Source: Arsukibacterium sp. MJ3
GTDB taxonomy: Bacteria > Pseudomonadota > Gammaproteobacteria > Enterobacterales > Alteromonadaceae
Assembly: GCF_000987765.1 (NCBI RefSeq)
Contig: NZ_LAHP01000022.1
Coordinates: 1-57,083, forward strand
DNA: 57,083 bases
Direction: 5' to 3'
The notes under the pieces are model-generated. The model searched no databases and was not told the DNA's origin. It saw nothing but the letters and a program-made list of their open reading frames with translations. Position numbers and translations under genes: made by a program. This document shows, piece by piece, positions 23,180 to 33,325 of this stretch (positions are counted from its first letter, which is position 1; each line of letters begins with the position of its first letter).

Positions 23180-23529
23180 AAACAATACCTGTAATGAAAA
23201 TTTATTTGAGTAACATTATTGTTACGCTACTAACACCACTCTAGTCTGATTACCGCTTAAAATGTTCGGCAATTAACAATAATTTTTTACTTTATCGCAG
23301 CCGCTTTGTCTGATTATTAGCATCCTGTGCTAAGGTAAGCGGTAGACTGCGGCCCTTGGCAGGCAGTAGTGTACTAGTACCATCGCAATATAGTAACTTC
23401 GCGATAGCGACGCAATGGTTTTTAGCGTGAGTATCCTATGCTGCGGTTTTTTGTTGTAATATTTCTACATTTATTGCCTGAAAGCATTAAAATCCCTAAA
23501 ATAATTTAAAAAAATGGTAATTAAACAAT
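23180..23529. other. 350-base divergent regulatory gap (yaaA / tal)
   Basis: No gene is seen. The right part carries the candidate tal promoter. A stretch at 23380-23420 contains GTACTAGTAC (23371-23380) and the repeated CGCAATATAG/GCGATAGCGACGC motif, but no known operator is recognised. Confidence 0.5.
23474..23502 (+). promoter_or_regulatory. Candidate sigma-70 promoter of tal-pgi
   Basis: TTGCCT (23474-23479), 17 bases, TAAAAT (23497-23502), ending 27 bases before the tal start codon. Confidence 0.45.
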
Positions 23530-24480
23530 ATGAATGATTTATTAACTCAACTTAAAGCCGTTACTACGGTAGTGGTAGATAGTGGTGATTTGGGCGCAAT
23601 TGAACAATTTCGGCCAGTAGATGCCACCACTAATCCCTCTTTGCTGCTTAATGCCAGCCAGCTGGAGTTTGCTAAACCCATGCTAGCTTCCGCCATTCGT
23701 TATGCTAAAGCGCATGCCAGTGGTGATGCCGCTATTTTAGAACTGGCTTGTGATAAATTTGCGGTTGACGTTGGTACGGCTATCAGCAAACTAGTGCCAG
23801 GCCGGGTGTCGACTGAAGTAGATGCACGTTTATCATTCAATACTGAAGCGACTGTTGGCAAAGCCTTACAACTGGTTGAACTTTATCAGCAAAACGGCAT
23901 TGGCACCGAGCGTATTCTGATTAAAGTAGCCTCAACCTGGGAAGGTATTCAGGCGGCTCGCCAGTTAGAGCAACAGGGTATTCAGTGTAACCTAACGTTG
24001 CTGTTTCATATGGCTCAGGCCCGTGCCAGCGCAGAAGCAGGCGCTTACCTTATTTCACCTTTTGTTGGCCGTATTCTTGACTGGTACAAAGCCAACACTA
24101 AGCAAGACTATACTGCCGAAACTGATCCTGGCGTACTATCAGTTCGGGATATTTACCACTTTTATAAAGAACATGGCTACGCCACCGTGGTTATGGGCGC
24201 CAGTTTCCGTAATACCGGCGAAGTATTAGCCCTGGCAGGTTGTGATCGCTTAACCATTAGCCCTAACCTGCTGGATGAACTCAGTAAACAAAATGGCACC
24301 CTGGATGTGAAGCTACAAGATAGCGGTGCAACTAGCGCTAAACCAACGGCACTGAGTGAAGGTGAATTTCGTTGGCAACTAAATGAAGATGCAATGGCCA
24401 CCGAAAAACTGGCCGAAGGTATTCGCAAATTTGCCGTCGACCAACGCAAGCTGGAACAGCTGATTTCGGATCAACTTTAA
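23530..24480 (+). CDS. tal: Transaldolase
   Basis: 316 residues, like E. coli TalB (317). It moves a dihydroxyacetone unit between sedoheptulose-7-P and glyceraldehyde-3-P in the pentose phosphate pathway. The Schiff-base lysine is K132 in [11 protein letters not shown]17 (VVVDSGD) and the [10 protein letters not shown] block (31-40) are also conserved. The Shine-Dalgarno sequence is weak. pgi follows 40 bases later on the same strand, making a tal-pgi sugar-phosphate operon. Confidence 0.96.
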   Translation: MNDLLTQLKAVTTVVVDSGDLGAIEQFRPVDATTNPSLLLNASQLEFAKPMLASAIRYAKAHASGDAAILELACDKFAVDVGTAISKLVPGRVSTEVDARLSFNTEATVGKALQLVELYQQNGIGTERILIKVASTWEGIQAARQLEQQGIQCNLTLLFHMAQARASAEAGAYLISPFVGRILDWYKANTKQDYTAETDPGVLSVRDIYHFYKEHGYATVVMGASFRNTGEVLALAGCDRLTISPNLLDELSKQNGTLDVKLQDSGATSAKPTALSEGEFRWQLNEDAMATEKLAEGIRKFAVDQRKLEQLISDQL

Positions 24481-24520
24481 GTAAGACGTTAATAACAGGA
24501 TACTTGCGCAGGAGCAGCAT

Positions 24521-26152
24521 ATGTCGGGCAATTTTACCAAGCAGCTTAATCAACTTAAGCAACTGGCCAGTGAACGTTGTAATTTACGTCAGGCGTTTAA
24601 TGACGATGCTCAGCGAGCGCAGCGCTTTTCAATAACGGCCTGCGGTATTAGCCTGGATTATTCAAAAAATCTAATTACCAACAGCAGCTGGCAGGCGTTA
24701 CAACAGCTTGCGGTTAACAGCAACATCAACAGTTTACGCCAGCAAATGCAACAAGGTGTGGCTATAAATAATACTGAACAACGCGCGGTATGGCATACCC
24801 GGCTGCGCCAGCAAGATGTAACAGGCTTAATGCTGGATGGTGAAGATATAGGCCAGCAAATTACTGAGTGCCGGGCCAAAATGGCCGCCTTGGTAGATAA
24901 CTTGCACCAGCAGCAGTATCTGGGTTATCAGGGTAAGGCGATTACCGACCTTATCTGGGTTGGCATTGGTGGCTCGCTTCTAGGGCCGCAAATGGCCGTA
25001 GAAGCACTTACCCCCTATCACTGCAGTCCGGTAAAATTGCATTTTGCTGGTAATATTGATGGTGCCGTGGTCAGCGACATTCTCAGCACCTTAAACCCAG
25101 CTACTACGCTGGTGGTAGTAGCGTCAAAATCGTTCGGCACAGAAGAAACCAAACAAAATGCCTTGGCTATTCGCCAATGGTTTAGTCAGCATGGTGCTGA
25201 TAAAGCGGCGATTGCCCATCATTTTTGGGCCGCGTCGTCTAATATTACTGCGGCAGCAGAATTTGGTATTGAGCAGAAAAACATTTTGCCGCTGTGGGAC
25301 TGGGTTGGTGGCCGTTATTCGTTATGGTCAGCTATCGGCTTGCCAATTGCGCTGATGATTGGCAACCAGCAATTTAAAGCACTTCTGGCTGGCGCCGAAG
25401 CAATGGATCAGCATTTTTTCAGCGCGCCGATGCACGAAAATATGCCGGTAATTATGGCGTTACTGGGCGTGTGGTATATCAACGGCCATGCTTGTCAGGC
25501 ACAGGCATTATTACCTTATAGCCATTATTTACGCTTATTACCGTCGTATGTGCAGCAGCTGGATATGGAAAGCAACGGTAAAAGCGTTGATCACACCGGC
25601 AAAGCGCTACCTTATGCCACTGCACCGGTGATCTGGGGCGATGCCGGCACCAACGGCCAGCATGCGTATCATCAGCTACTACACCAAAGCGCTTTAGCTG
25701 TGCCGGCCGACTTTATTCTGCCATTGCAGGTAAAGCATCCGTTAAAAAATCATCACCAGCGCTTGGCAGCCCACTGCTTTGCGCAAACCCAGGCGTTAAT
25801 GCAGGGAAAAACGCTGACAGAAGCCATTGCAGAATGTCTGGCGCAAGGCATGAGCAAGCAACACGCTAACGCCCTCGCACCACATAAAGTATCGCCGGGC
25901 AATAAACCCAGTAATACCTTGTTGTTACCTGAGCTTTCACCCTATTATTTAGGCGCGCTTATTTCACTGTACGAGCACAAGGTATTTTGTCAGGGCGCTA
26001 TTTGGCAGCTCAACAGTTTTGACCAATGGGGTGTAGAACTGGGTAAACAATTATCTGGCCCGATCTATCAGGCATTGGCAGGTAATAGCAGCCATAGTTT
26101 TGATAACTCTACCTCAGCCTTAATTACGCAGTTTTTGGCTGCCCAGGATTAA
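24521..26152 (+). CDS. pgi: Glucose-6-phosphate isomerase
   Basis: 543 residues, against 549 in E. coli. It interconverts glucose-6-P and fructose-6-P. Signatures include IWVGIGGSLLGPQM (about 145-158), the VGGRYSLWSAIGLP block (about 260-273), the SNGKSVDH region with the catalytic neighbourhood (about 353), and the C-terminal SFDQWGVELGKQL. CAGGAG ten bases before the ATG supports the start. It is downstream of tal, which shares its substrates. Confidence 0.96.
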   Translation: MSGNFTKQLNQLKQLASERCNLRQAFNDDAQRAQRFSITACGISLDYSKNLITNSSWQALQQLAVNSNINSLRQQMQQGVAINNTEQRAVWHTRLRQQDVTGLMLDGEDIGQQITECRAKMAALVDNLHQQQYLGYQGKAITDLIWVGIGGSLLGPQMAVEALTPYHCSPVKLHFAGNIDGAVVSDILSTLNPATTLVVVASKSFGTEETKQNALAIRQWFSQHGADKAAIAHHFWAASSNITAAAEFGIEQKNILPLWDWVGGRYSLWSAIGLPIALMIGNQQFKALLAGAEAMDQHFFSAPMHENMPVIMALLGVWYINGHACQAQALLPYSHYLRLLPSYVQQLDMESNGKSVDHTGKALPYATAPVIWGDAGTNGQHAYHQLLHQSALAVPADFILPLQVKHPLKNHHQRLAAHCFAQTQALMQGKTLTEAIAECLAQGMSKQHANALAPHKVSPGNKPSNTLLLPELSPYYLGALISLYEHKVFCQGAIWQLNSFDQWGVELGKQLSGPIYQALAGNSSHSFDNSTSALITQFLAAQD

Positions 26153-26455
26153 TTAAACGGGCAAAGCGGTTTTTTTATTGCTGTTCCTGTCTGATAATTT
26201 GCATGGTTGTTATCCCTAGCAGCACCCGTTGCTATTATGGCAGCCAGTATTTCAGGTGGCCCGGTTGGCTAGGGCCGCTGATCGCGCCTGATTGTTTGAA
26301 AACTCGGGCCGGCTTAGGCCGAAAGTGTGGAAGTTTATTGAACTCAATGCCGTTAATTTCGTCCTAAGATTAAGGACGCATACTTTGACCCTGCAGCTGC
26401 AGTAATATGCATTGTCACAATCCGGTACTTTTTCTGACCGATGGAGGACGCTGAA
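26153..26455. other. 303-base gap pgi / baeRF
   Basis: No gene is seen. It contains GTCCTAAGATTAAGGAC (26361-26377), which has 5-base inverted arms, and a perfect 12-base palindrome CTGCAGCTGCAG (26391-26402), either of which could be an operator for the baeRF-type gene. No clear terminator follows pgi. Confidence 0.4.
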
Positions 26456-27610
26456 ATGGTTGAACAACTAACCAAAACTACAATAAATGAATTATCAAAG
26501 ATTAACGAGCCCATTTGTATTTCATTGTATATGCCTACGCACCGGGCTTTTCCGCAACGCAACGAAAACCCTGTTTTATTTAAGAACCTGCTGCGTGAGC
26601 TGCGCCAGCAGCTGGCATCGCAACAGCCAGACGCCGATCATAATAAGCTGCTAAAACCTTTTGAGCAGCTGCAGGAAGATGAAGACTTCTGGATGCACCA
26701 GCGAAACGGTCTTGCCATTATTGCTGGTGCCGACTTTTTTAAAGTATTTACCTTGCCGCAGTCCGTTCCAGCCCGTACCTTCATCTGTAACCACCCTTAT
26801 TTAACACCACTAATCAGGATCACCCAGGCTGCCGATAATTATCAGGTACTGTGTTTAACCCGCGATAATATCCAGCTGTTTGAAGGCAACCGCGATTCGA
26901 TATCGGACGTGAGCCTGCATCCTGACGTGCCGCGCACGAAAGAACAAGCACTCGGCAGCGAGTTAACACCGTCCGATCAGTCGGGTTATAATCAGGGTTT
27001 TAGCCAGGGTTTTAGTGCCTCAGGTGTGCAGGGCTCTGTCTATGCCAATGAATCAGGTGGCGGTGGTAAGCAGGAGGAAATAGATATTGACCGGCAGCGT
27101 TATTTTCGCGCGGTTGACAAAGCGATCCTGCAACACCATTCCCGCCCCTCTGATCTGCCTCTGTTATTAGCGGCACTACCCGAAAACCAGGCGTTCTTCC
27201 GTGGGGTTAGTCATAACCCCTTTTTACAGGAGCAAGGCCTTACCCCGGATCTGGGCAATCTGGACACTGAGGACCTGCGACAGCAGTGCTGGCAACTGAT
27301 GTCTAGCCATTATAGTGAGAAAGTTGATGAGATGTTGCAGCAATACAGTCAGTCGCAACATCAGGGGCTTGCCTCTGACAAGCTGGCAGACATTGAGCAC
27401 GCAGCTGAAACCGGCCGGGTTGCAACTTTGCTGGTAAGTGACGACAGGCTTGACGTTGCTAAGATAGATAAGCACCATGCCAGTAACGAGCACCCTGATA
27501 TGCTGGAGAAGCTAGTGCTGACCGTAATTCAAAACGGCGGCGACATCATGGTAATGCCACCGCAGCGCCTACCCAGCGAGACAGGAGCAGCAGCAATTTA
27601 CCGCTTTTAA
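26456..27610 (+). CDS. baeRF-type (archaeo-eukaryotic release-factor-like) protein
   Basis: 384 residues from ATG 26456, which has GGAGG eight bases upstream; the earlier ATG (26441) precedes that sequence. The opening INEPICISLYMPTHRAFP and the following NPVLFKNLLRELRQQL match bacterial proteins with an archaeal/eukaryotic release factor (eRF1)-like fold, the baeRF families. The middle has a Gly/Ser/Gln-rich insertion (about 165-205). The C-terminal part (ADIEHAAETGRVATLLVSDD...) resembles the eRF1 domain 3 region with GGDIMVMPPQRLPSETGAAAIYRF at the end. Family members are proposed ribosome-rescue or stress factors without tested function. It stands alone. Confidence 0.75.
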   Translation: MVEQLTKTTINELSKINEPICISLYMPTHRAFPQRNENPVLFKNLLRELRQQLASQQPDADHNKLLKPFEQLQEDEDFWMHQRNGLAIIAGADFFKVFTLPQSVPARTFICNHPYLTPLIRITQAADNYQVLCLTRDNIQLFEGNRDSISDVSLHPDVPRTKEQALGSELTPSDQSGYNQGFSQGFSASGVQGSVYANESGGGGKQEEIDIDRQRYFRAVDKAILQHHSRPSDLPLLLAALPENQAFFRGVSHNPFLQEQGLTPDLGNLDTEDLRQQCWQLMSSHYSEKVDEMLQQYSQSQHQGLASDKLADIEHAAETGRVATLLVSDDRLDVAKIDKHHASNEHPDMLEKLVLTVIQNGGDIMVMPPQRLPSETGAAAIYRF

Positions 27611-27777
27611 TCAGCGGCGCAGCGGTTTTGCCTCTAAGTATCAGGCTTGCCATGAAAACGACGCCGCTGAGTTATTGGTCAGCTACAACTAAGCTTAAAC
27701 GAGACACCGGAGTAGTGGTGCCTCGTTAAACCGGCTATTTTTTCGCTAGCTGAACCAATAAGGCGTAAACCGTGGCT

Positions 27778-28272
27778 TCAACGCCTCGGCAACACCCAAT
27801 CGGGTCGAACAAAATGGCAGGTATAACCGTTCGGCGAGCGCTGCAGATAATCTTGGTGCTCGGGCTCTGCCTGCCAGAAATCGCCTACCCGCTCAACCTC
27901 GGTCACAACTTTGCCCGGCCAAAGCCCTGAAGCATCGACATCAGCAATGGTTTCAAGCGCTTCAGCATGCTGCGCCTCGTCAATATAATAAATGGCTGAA
28001 CGATAAGCGCTGCCACGATCATTACCTTGCTGAAGTGGCGTGGTAGGATCGTGAATTTGAAAGAAAAACTCCAGCAATTTACGGTAACTGATCGCGTCAG
28101 GATTAAAGGTAATCTCGATCCCTTCGGCATGGCTACCGTGATTACGGTATGTTGCCTTTGGAACATCACCACCGGTGTAACCGACACGAGTGGTAATAAC
28201 ACCCGGCAGTTTACGAATCAAATCCTGCATTCCCCAAAAGCAACCGCCGGCGAAAACTGCACGTGCTGTCAT
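27778..28272 (-). CDS. msrA: Peptide-methionine (S)-S-oxide reductase
   Basis: 164 residues with the catalytic GCFWG motif (C11) at the N-terminus and the family blocks [23 protein letters not shown] and [21 protein letters not shown]. It repairs the S form of methionine sulfoxide using thioredoxin. No resolving Cys is evident near the C-terminus apart from the C of GYTCHF. Its start overlaps the msrB stop by four bases (ATGA), so the two are translationally coupled. Confidence 0.95.
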   Translation of the reverse strand: MTARAVFAGGCFWGMQDLIRKLPGVITTRVGYTGGDVPKATYRNHGSHAEGIEITFNPDAISYRKLLEFFFQIHDPTTPLQQGNDRGSAYRSAIYYIDEAQHAEALETIADVDASGLWPGKVVTEVERVGDFWQAEPEHQDYLQRSPNGYTCHFVRPDWVLPRR

Positions 28273-28715
28273 TTACTCTCCTCCACCTGATCCACAAATT
28301 CGCCGTAGCCTTGCGCATTCATCTCATCACGATGCACAAAACGCAGACTCGCCGAGTTTATACAATATCGCAGACCACCCCGATCAGTTGGACCATCGGT
28401 AAAAACATGGCCCAGATGGCTATCGCCATGTTTAGAACGCACTTCGGTGCGTGCCATACCCAGCGCATGGTCAGAATGCTCAGTTACGTGTTCAGTCACG
28501 ATTGGCCTGCTAAAACTCGGCCAGCCACAGCCAGACTCAAACTTGTCCGATGACGCGAACAACGGTTCGCCCGACACAATGTCTACATAAATGCCGGGCT
28601 GTTTGTTACTGTTTAGTTCGCCCGTACCGGCACGTTCAGTTCCACTTTCTTGTGTTACCCGGAATTGTTCACGGGTGAGTTTCGCTAATGCTTCCTCGGT
28701 CTTCGCGTATTTCAT
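28269..28715 (-). CDS. msrB: Peptide-methionine (R)-S-oxide reductase, zinc-free type
   Basis: 148 residues from ATG 28715 ([10 protein letters not shown]...), with GGGAG ten bases upstream; the ATG at 28736 is poorly placed. The catalytic Cys is in [20 protein letters not shown] and DSHLGHVF are conserved. The zinc-binding CxxC pairs are missing ([13 protein letters not shown] where zinc forms have C-x-x-C), as in the MsrB half of fused PilB-type enzymes. It reduces R-methionine sulfoxide. The gene is upstream of msrA and overlaps it by four bases, a split counterpart of the MsrAB fusion. Confidence 0.94.
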   Translation of the reverse strand: MKYAKTEEALAKLTREQFRVTQESGTERAGTGELNSNKQPGIYVDIVSGEPLFASSDKFESGCGWPSFSRPIVTEHVTEHSDHALGMARTEVRSKHGDSHLGHVFTDGPTDRGGLRYCINSASLRFVHRDEMNAQGYGEFVDQVEESK

Positions 28716-28777
28716 TTGGTAAGTTCTCCCAATCATCAGAAATTATTAGAAACGTTTAGGGTCAGAACAACATTAAC

Positions 28778-30223
28778 TCAGATAATCAGTAAGGCCATAA
28801 ACTCATTCACCGGCAGTTTTTCAAACGCCGCTTTGTCATTACAGATTTCTACAATGGCCTTCGCCTGCTTACCCGGAAATCGGGTTTTTACATTGCGCGC
28901 AAATTTAGCTTGTAACAATGGAATACCCTCAGCCCTTCGAAATTTATGTCCAAGCGGATACGCCACGACTACTTGTTCAGTACTACTACCATCTTTAAAA
29001 AAGACTTGTACGGCATTGGCAATACTACGTTTGCTTGGATCAAGATAATCTTTAGTATATTGCGGGTCTTCAGCGACTTGCATTTTTTCTCTTAGCGCAT
29101 CGATGCGGCTATCCGTTGCAATCTCATCTTCATAGTGATCGGCATTTAACTCACCAAACAGTAGCCCTATCGCCACCATGTATTGCAAACAGTGGTCTCG
29201 ATCGGCAGGGTTATGCAGCGCACCTTGTTTGCTGATAATGCGAATGGCAGACTGGTGCGTTGTTAATTCAATACGATCAATATCGGCCAGACAATTAACC
29301 ACTGCCGGATGCAATTTAACGGCGCACTCTATCGCGGTCTGAGCATGAAATTCTGCTGGGAAAGAAATTTTAAATAACACGTTATCCATCACATATTCGC
29401 CATAGGGCTGGGGTAACGTGAAGGCTTTACCGTTGAACAATACCTGATAAAACCCCCAGGTTTTGGCGCTTAACACACTGGGATAGCCCATTTCACCAGA
29501 CAGGGTCATCATGGCTAAACGCACAGCGCGACTGGTGGCATCGCCAGCAGCCCACGACTTACGCGAGCCGGTGTTGGGCGAATGCCGATAGGTGCGTAAA
29601 CTTTGACCATCGACCAAGGCCTGGGACAGCGCTGCCATAATATCAGCCCTATTGCCACCCAACAGTTGGGTCACCACCGCAGTAGAGGCAATTTTTACTA
29701 AAATAACATGATCCAGCCCAACCCGATTGAAACTATTCTCAAGCGCCAGTACACCTTGAATTTCATGTGCTTTAATCATCGCTGTCAGCACGTCTTTCAT
29801 GCTTAATGGTTTATGGCCGCGCGCTAAACGTTGACGGGACACATAATCTGCTACGGCTAAAATGCCACCCATATTGTCTGATGGATGGCCCCATTCGGCC
29901 GCTAACCAGGTATCATTAAAATCTAACCAGCGAATAATACACCCTATATCGAACGCGGCTTTAATCGGGTCAAGTTCAAATTGCGTACCAGGAACCCGGG
30001 CGCCGTTAGGTACCAAGGTGCCGGCCACAACCGGACCTAAATGTTTAGCGCATTCCGGGTATCGTAGTGCTAAAAAACCGCACCCCAGCGTATCCATTAA
30101 ACAATAACGGGCGGTGTCGTACAGGGTGTCATGTGCAATAACATAGTCTGTAACATAACAGGCAATATCGTTAATGGGGCGGTCATAGTCGGGTTTAGTA
30201 TTTGATTCAACATTCGTATTCAT
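28778..30223 (-). CDS. prpD: 2-Methylcitrate dehydratase PrpD
   Basis: 481 residues from ATG 30223, which has GGAG six bases upstream; E. coli PrpD has 483. Very close to the family in the [26 protein letters not shown] block (here [20 protein letters not shown]), [10 protein letters not shown] and [19 protein letters not shown]. PrpD dehydrates 2-methylcitrate to methyl-cis-aconitate in the propionate cycle. No prpB, prpC or acnD/prpF is nearby, so it is an orphan copy here, lying between msrB and the sugar-acid cluster. Confidence 0.92.
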   Translation of the reverse strand: MNTNVESNTKPDYDRPINDIACYVTDYVIAHDTLYDTARYCLMDTLGCGFLALRYPECAKHLGPVVAGTLVPNGARVPGTQFELDPIKAAFDIGCIIRWLDFNDTWLAAEWGHPSDNMGGILAVADYVSRQRLARGHKPLSMKDVLTAMIKAHEIQGVLALENSFNRVGLDHVILVKIASTAVVTQLLGGNRADIMAALSQALVDGQSLRTYRHSPNTGSRKSWAAGDATSRAVRLAMMTLSGEMGYPSVLSAKTWGFYQVLFNGKAFTLPQPYGEYVMDNVLFKISFPAEFHAQTAIECAVKLHPAVVNCLADIDRIELTTHQSAIRIISKQGALHNPADRDHCLQYMVAIGLLFGELNADHYEDEIATDSRIDALREKMQVAEDPQYTKDYLDPSKRSIANAVQVFFKDGSSTEQVVVAYPLGHKFRRAEGIPLLQAKFARNVKTRFPGKQAKAIVEICNDKAAFEKLPVNEFMALLII

Positions 30224-30448
30224 GCGTGACTCCAAATAATGGTCGTTCACTTATGTAACAGTATATTAAACACCCTTTAGCCAACTTATGTAAGCGCGGT
30301 GGCGCACTTCTTAAAAAACGAGCTGGTATTTGCCGCCGTTTATGCCACTTTATTTCAGCGCCAGCATTGATCCCCCCTGCTAAGTCCCTTAGACTTCTGT
30401 ACATCTATTTACCGGCAGAACGTCCGGTTATTTGCCGGAGGTAGCACG

Positions 30449-31216
30449 TTGCAGCCCTTACCAACACTTAATTTACGTGACCACGTTAGCGCCGAAGAAT
30501 GGCAGCTGCGGCTAGATTTAGCAGCTTGTTACCGGCTGGTCGAGCACCATCGCTGGGGTGACTTAATTTATACGCATTTGTCGGCGCGGCTGCCAGGCAC
30601 TGAACATTATCTGGTGAATGCCTTTGGCTTAACGTTTGATGAAGTCACCGCCTCTAACCTGGTAAAAGTCGATTTACAGGGTAATATTCTGAACGATACC
30701 CCCTTTCAGATTAACCCGGCTGGCTTTACTATTCACAGCGCTATTCATCAGGTTAGGCCAGATGCGCATTGTGTTATTCACCTGCATACCAAAGAAACCA
30801 TTGCCGTAGCCAGCCAGCAACAAGGTTTACTGGCGCTAAGCCAATACTCGCTGTTTTCGCTGCCGTCACTGGCTTATCACCGCTATGAAGGGTTAGCTGT
30901 TAACCAAGAAGAAAAAACCCGCCTACAGGCCGATTTAGGCCTAAATAACCATATGTTGCTGGTGAACCATGGCGGCTTAACCGTTGGCCCAACGGTTGGC
31001 GATGCTTTTATGCGCTTTTACGATTTACAGCGCGCCTGCGAAATTCAGCTGGCCATTCAGGCCAGTGGCCAGCCGGCCATACCGATTGCGCAAGCAATAG
31101 TAGATAATATTCGCCAACAAGCCAAGGTCGTGCACAGTGGCAGCACCGGCGGGCAGTTAGCTTGGCCGGCGATGCTGCGAAAAGCCTACCGGCTTGATGC
31201 CAGTTTTGCCCAGTAA
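30449..31216 (+). CDS. Class II aldolase/adducin family protein
   Basis: 255 residues. Start TTG at 30449 with GGAGG seven bases upstream; no better ATG fits. The zinc ligands of the class II (fuculose-1-P/ribulose-5-P) family are visible: HLH in CVIHLHTKE (about 107-114) and a third His in LVNHGGLTVG (about 174), with the early GDLIYTHLSARLP segment. It could cleave a 2-keto-3-deoxy sugar acid or a sugar phosphate; the neighbouring enzymes favour the former. It is followed by the enolase-superfamily gene 27 bases on, as an operon. Confidence 0.85.
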   Translation: MQPLPTLNLRDHVSAEEWQLRLDLAACYRLVEHHRWGDLIYTHLSARLPGTEHYLVNAFGLTFDEVTASNLVKVDLQGNILNDTPFQINPAGFTIHSAIHQVRPDAHCVIHLHTKETIAVASQQQGLLALSQYSLFSLPSLAYHRYEGLAVNQEEKTRLQADLGLNNHMLLVNHGGLTVGPTVGDAFMRFYDLQRACEIQLAIQASGQPAIPIAQAIVDNIRQQAKVVHSGSTGGQLAWPAMLRKAYRLDASFAQ

Positions 31217-31243
31217 CCGTTACTACCCTCAACAGGAGTGTCT

Positions 31244-32419
31244 ATGAAAGTTACCCGCGTAGAAGTGTTTGATATTTTTTGTCCGGATCGGCCAGCCTGG
31301 ACCCCGGTATTTGTCCGGGTGCATACCGATGAAGGCATCAGCGGTGTAGGTGAAGCCGGTCTGGCTTACGATTTAGGCCACAGTGCCGCCGCGGCGATGA
31401 TTAAAGAAATGGCCGAAGCCTTTTTAATCGGCCACGATCCGTTTCAAACTGAAAAACTGTGGTCACGCATGCTGCGGGAAAGTTTCTGGGGCCTGGGTGG
31501 CGGTCCGGTTATTTATGCCGCCATGAGCGCCATTGACACTGCGCTGTGGGACATTAAAGGTAAAGCACTGGGCGTACCGGTGTATCAGCTACTGGGCGGT
31601 AAAGTAAACGATAAACTGCGCACCTATGCCTCGCAGCTGCAATTTGACTGGGGCCCGGAATTTAAAGCACTGGTTCACCCTGAAGAATATGCTGAAGCCG
31701 CATTAAAGGCTATTGCCGAAGGTTATGACGCGGTAAAAGTTGACCCTATTCAGTACGATAAAAATGGTAAAACCTATTACGACCGCACCAATATTATCTC
31801 GCGGGTTGAAATGAAGCTATACCGTGCCAGAATGCAGGCCATTCGCGATGCGGTTGGCGACGAAGTCGATATTATTTTTGAATGCCACAGCCTGCCTGGC
31901 GTTACTTCTGCCATTCAACTTGGCGAAATTGCCAAAGAATTCGACTGCATGTTTTTTGAAGAGCCGGTTAATTACCTGAACCACTCGCTGCATGCCAAAG
32001 TGGCCGACAAAGTGGCAGTACCCATTGCCGGTGGCGAACGCCTATATAACCGCTGGGGTGTGCGGCCTTATTTGGAAGATCAGAGTATTAACGTACTGCA
32101 GCCCGATATCGGTTTATGTGGTGGTTTTACCGAAACCAAAAAAGTCTGCGACTACGCCGATATCTTCGATGTACGCATTCAGGCTCATGTCTGCGGCGGG
32201 CCGGTTGCCACGGCTGCGGCGCTACATCTGGAAACCGCCATTCCTAACTTTTTAATTCATGAACACCATACCTATGCCATTAAAAAATGGAACCGCGAGC
32301 TGTGTCTGCAAGATCCACAGCCGGTTAATGGTTTTTTTGAAGTGTCAGAAGCGCCAGGTATTGGCATTGAACTAAATGATGAAATAGTTATGCGCTCACA
32401 GCGTGTTGAAATTAAATAA
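31244..32419 (+). CDS. Mandelate racemase/enolase-superfamily sugar-acid dehydratase
   Basis: 391 residues from ATG 31244 (MKVTRVEVFDIF...), with AGGAG five bases upstream. Enolase-superfamily layout: an N-terminal capping domain (about 1-125, with GVGEAGLAYDLG and the AMSAIDTALWDIKGKALG helix), then the barrel with Mg2+ ligands in IIFECHSL, FFEEPV and AGGERL, and the base/acid HVCGGPV. The Lys pattern AVKVDP follows MR-like dehydratases. Such enzymes remove water from aldonic or aldaric acids to give 2-keto-3-deoxy acids. The exact substrate cannot be named. Its stop codon abuts that of the convergent lactonase-like gene. Confidence 0.85.
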   Translation: MKVTRVEVFDIFCPDRPAWTPVFVRVHTDEGISGVGEAGLAYDLGHSAAAAMIKEMAEAFLIGHDPFQTEKLWSRMLRESFWGLGGGPVIYAAMSAIDTALWDIKGKALGVPVYQLLGGKVNDKLRTYASQLQFDWGPEFKALVHPEEYAEAALKAIAEGYDAVKVDPIQYDKNGKTYYDRTNIISRVEMKLYRARMQAIRDAVGDEVDIIFECHSLPGVTSAIQLGEIAKEFDCMFFEEPVNYLNHSLHAKVADKVAVPIAGGERLYNRWGVRPYLEDQSINVLQPDIGLCGGFTETKKVCDYADIFDVRIQAHVCGGPVATAAALHLETAIPNFLIHEHHTYAIKKWNRELCLQDPQPVNGFFEVSEAPGIGIELNDEIVMRSQRVEIK

Positions 32420-33325
32420 TTAACTAAGCACGTCCAGCCCATACCATTGCCTGGCTGTGTCAGCACTTAATTGCTGCCAGCCAGAAGCATCAAGCCCTAA
32501 GCCCGTTAGCAACTGATAGTAACGCTGCCACAAGTGCTGATAACTGCCTTGGAATAAACATAACGGAAAATTACTAGCCAGCATTAACTGCGAAGGCTGC
32601 CAGTGGTTAAGCACAGCAGCAAATACCCGTTGCTGCCAAGTTTGATCAGGCAGGCTATAGCGACCAGCATGAAGCATTTCAAAACCCGACAGCTTTAGCG
32701 CAATATTGGGAAAAGCCGCCAATATTTGGCTAGCCTGTTGCCAGGCCTGAAAATGTTCGGGCTGCACTAAACCCGCGTGGTTAATTACCAGCGCTAAATC
32801 AGGAAATTGCTCAGCTAACTGAGCTATTTTCGCTACATTTTTTTCTGTGGCCAGCTGACATTGAACTTCCAGTATAAGCCGGTGCTGTGCCAACATGCTG
32901 GCGATGTGCTCTAACTGCGGCGTATGTAACCAACGCTCGTCATCGCCCTCAAAAATATGCCGCACTCCGGCCGGCCTGAATGCTAACAAGCGCTGCAAAT
33001 TAACCTGTAGCTGCTTAAGCGGCTGGCTGCAATCTAAAAACGCCACCGCACGATGCGGGCAAGCGATTTGCTGGCCGGCTAACCAGGCCAGTTCGCGCTG
33101 TGGCGCACTGTTATCAAAACCGGCTTCAATATGCACCAACCCGGCTAATTGAAAATGGGGCCCGGGTTCCAGTGCTTCGACTGAGTAATCTTGCTGCAGT
33201 AAGGCTTTATCCTGCCAATAAGGTGCATTTTCAGGCCGCAGCCAATGGTAGTGGCCCGCACGTAGTTGCCACAGGTGTAAATGCGGGTCAACAATCTGCA
33301 ACCGTTTGGCGGTATTTACTGACAC
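32420..33325 (-). CDS. Amidohydrolase-family (sugar-lactonase-like) hydrolase
   Basis: 301 residues from a GTG at 33325. A TIM-barrel metal hydrolase (amidohydrolase_2, PF04909) with the opening VDPHLHLWQL (H14 and H16 in the HxH motif), conserved NHAGLVQPEHF (about 179), the EVQCQLATE region and SNFPLC (about 255). L-fuconolactonase and related sugar-acid lactonases belong here. It overlaps the stop of the upstream SDR gene by ten bases, so the two form an operon, and with the dehydratase and aldolase across the convergent gap it completes a pathway. Confidence 0.8.
   Translation of the reverse strand: MSVNTAKRLQIVDPHLHLWQLRAGHYHWLRPENAPYWQDKALLQQDYSVEALEPGPHFQLAGLVHIEAGFDNSAPQRELAWLAGQQIACPHRAVAFLDCSQPLKQLQVNLQRLLAFRPAGVRHIFEGDDERWLHTPQLEHIASMLAQHRLILEVQCQLATEKNVAKIAQLAEQFPDLALVINHAGLVQPEHFQAWQQASQILAAFPNIALKLSGFEMLHAGRYSLPDQTWQQRVFAAVLNHWQPSQLMLASNFPLCLFQGSYQHLWQRYYQLLTGLGLDASGWQQLSADTARQWYGLDVLS

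Noticed and set aside
23371..23420. Riboswitch or operator upstream of tal
   Set aside because: Short palindromic pieces are present, but no recognisable structured RNA or known operator.
26153..26185. Terminator after pgi (GGGCAAAGCGG then T-run)
   Set aside because: The arms do not pair beyond four bases despite the T-run.
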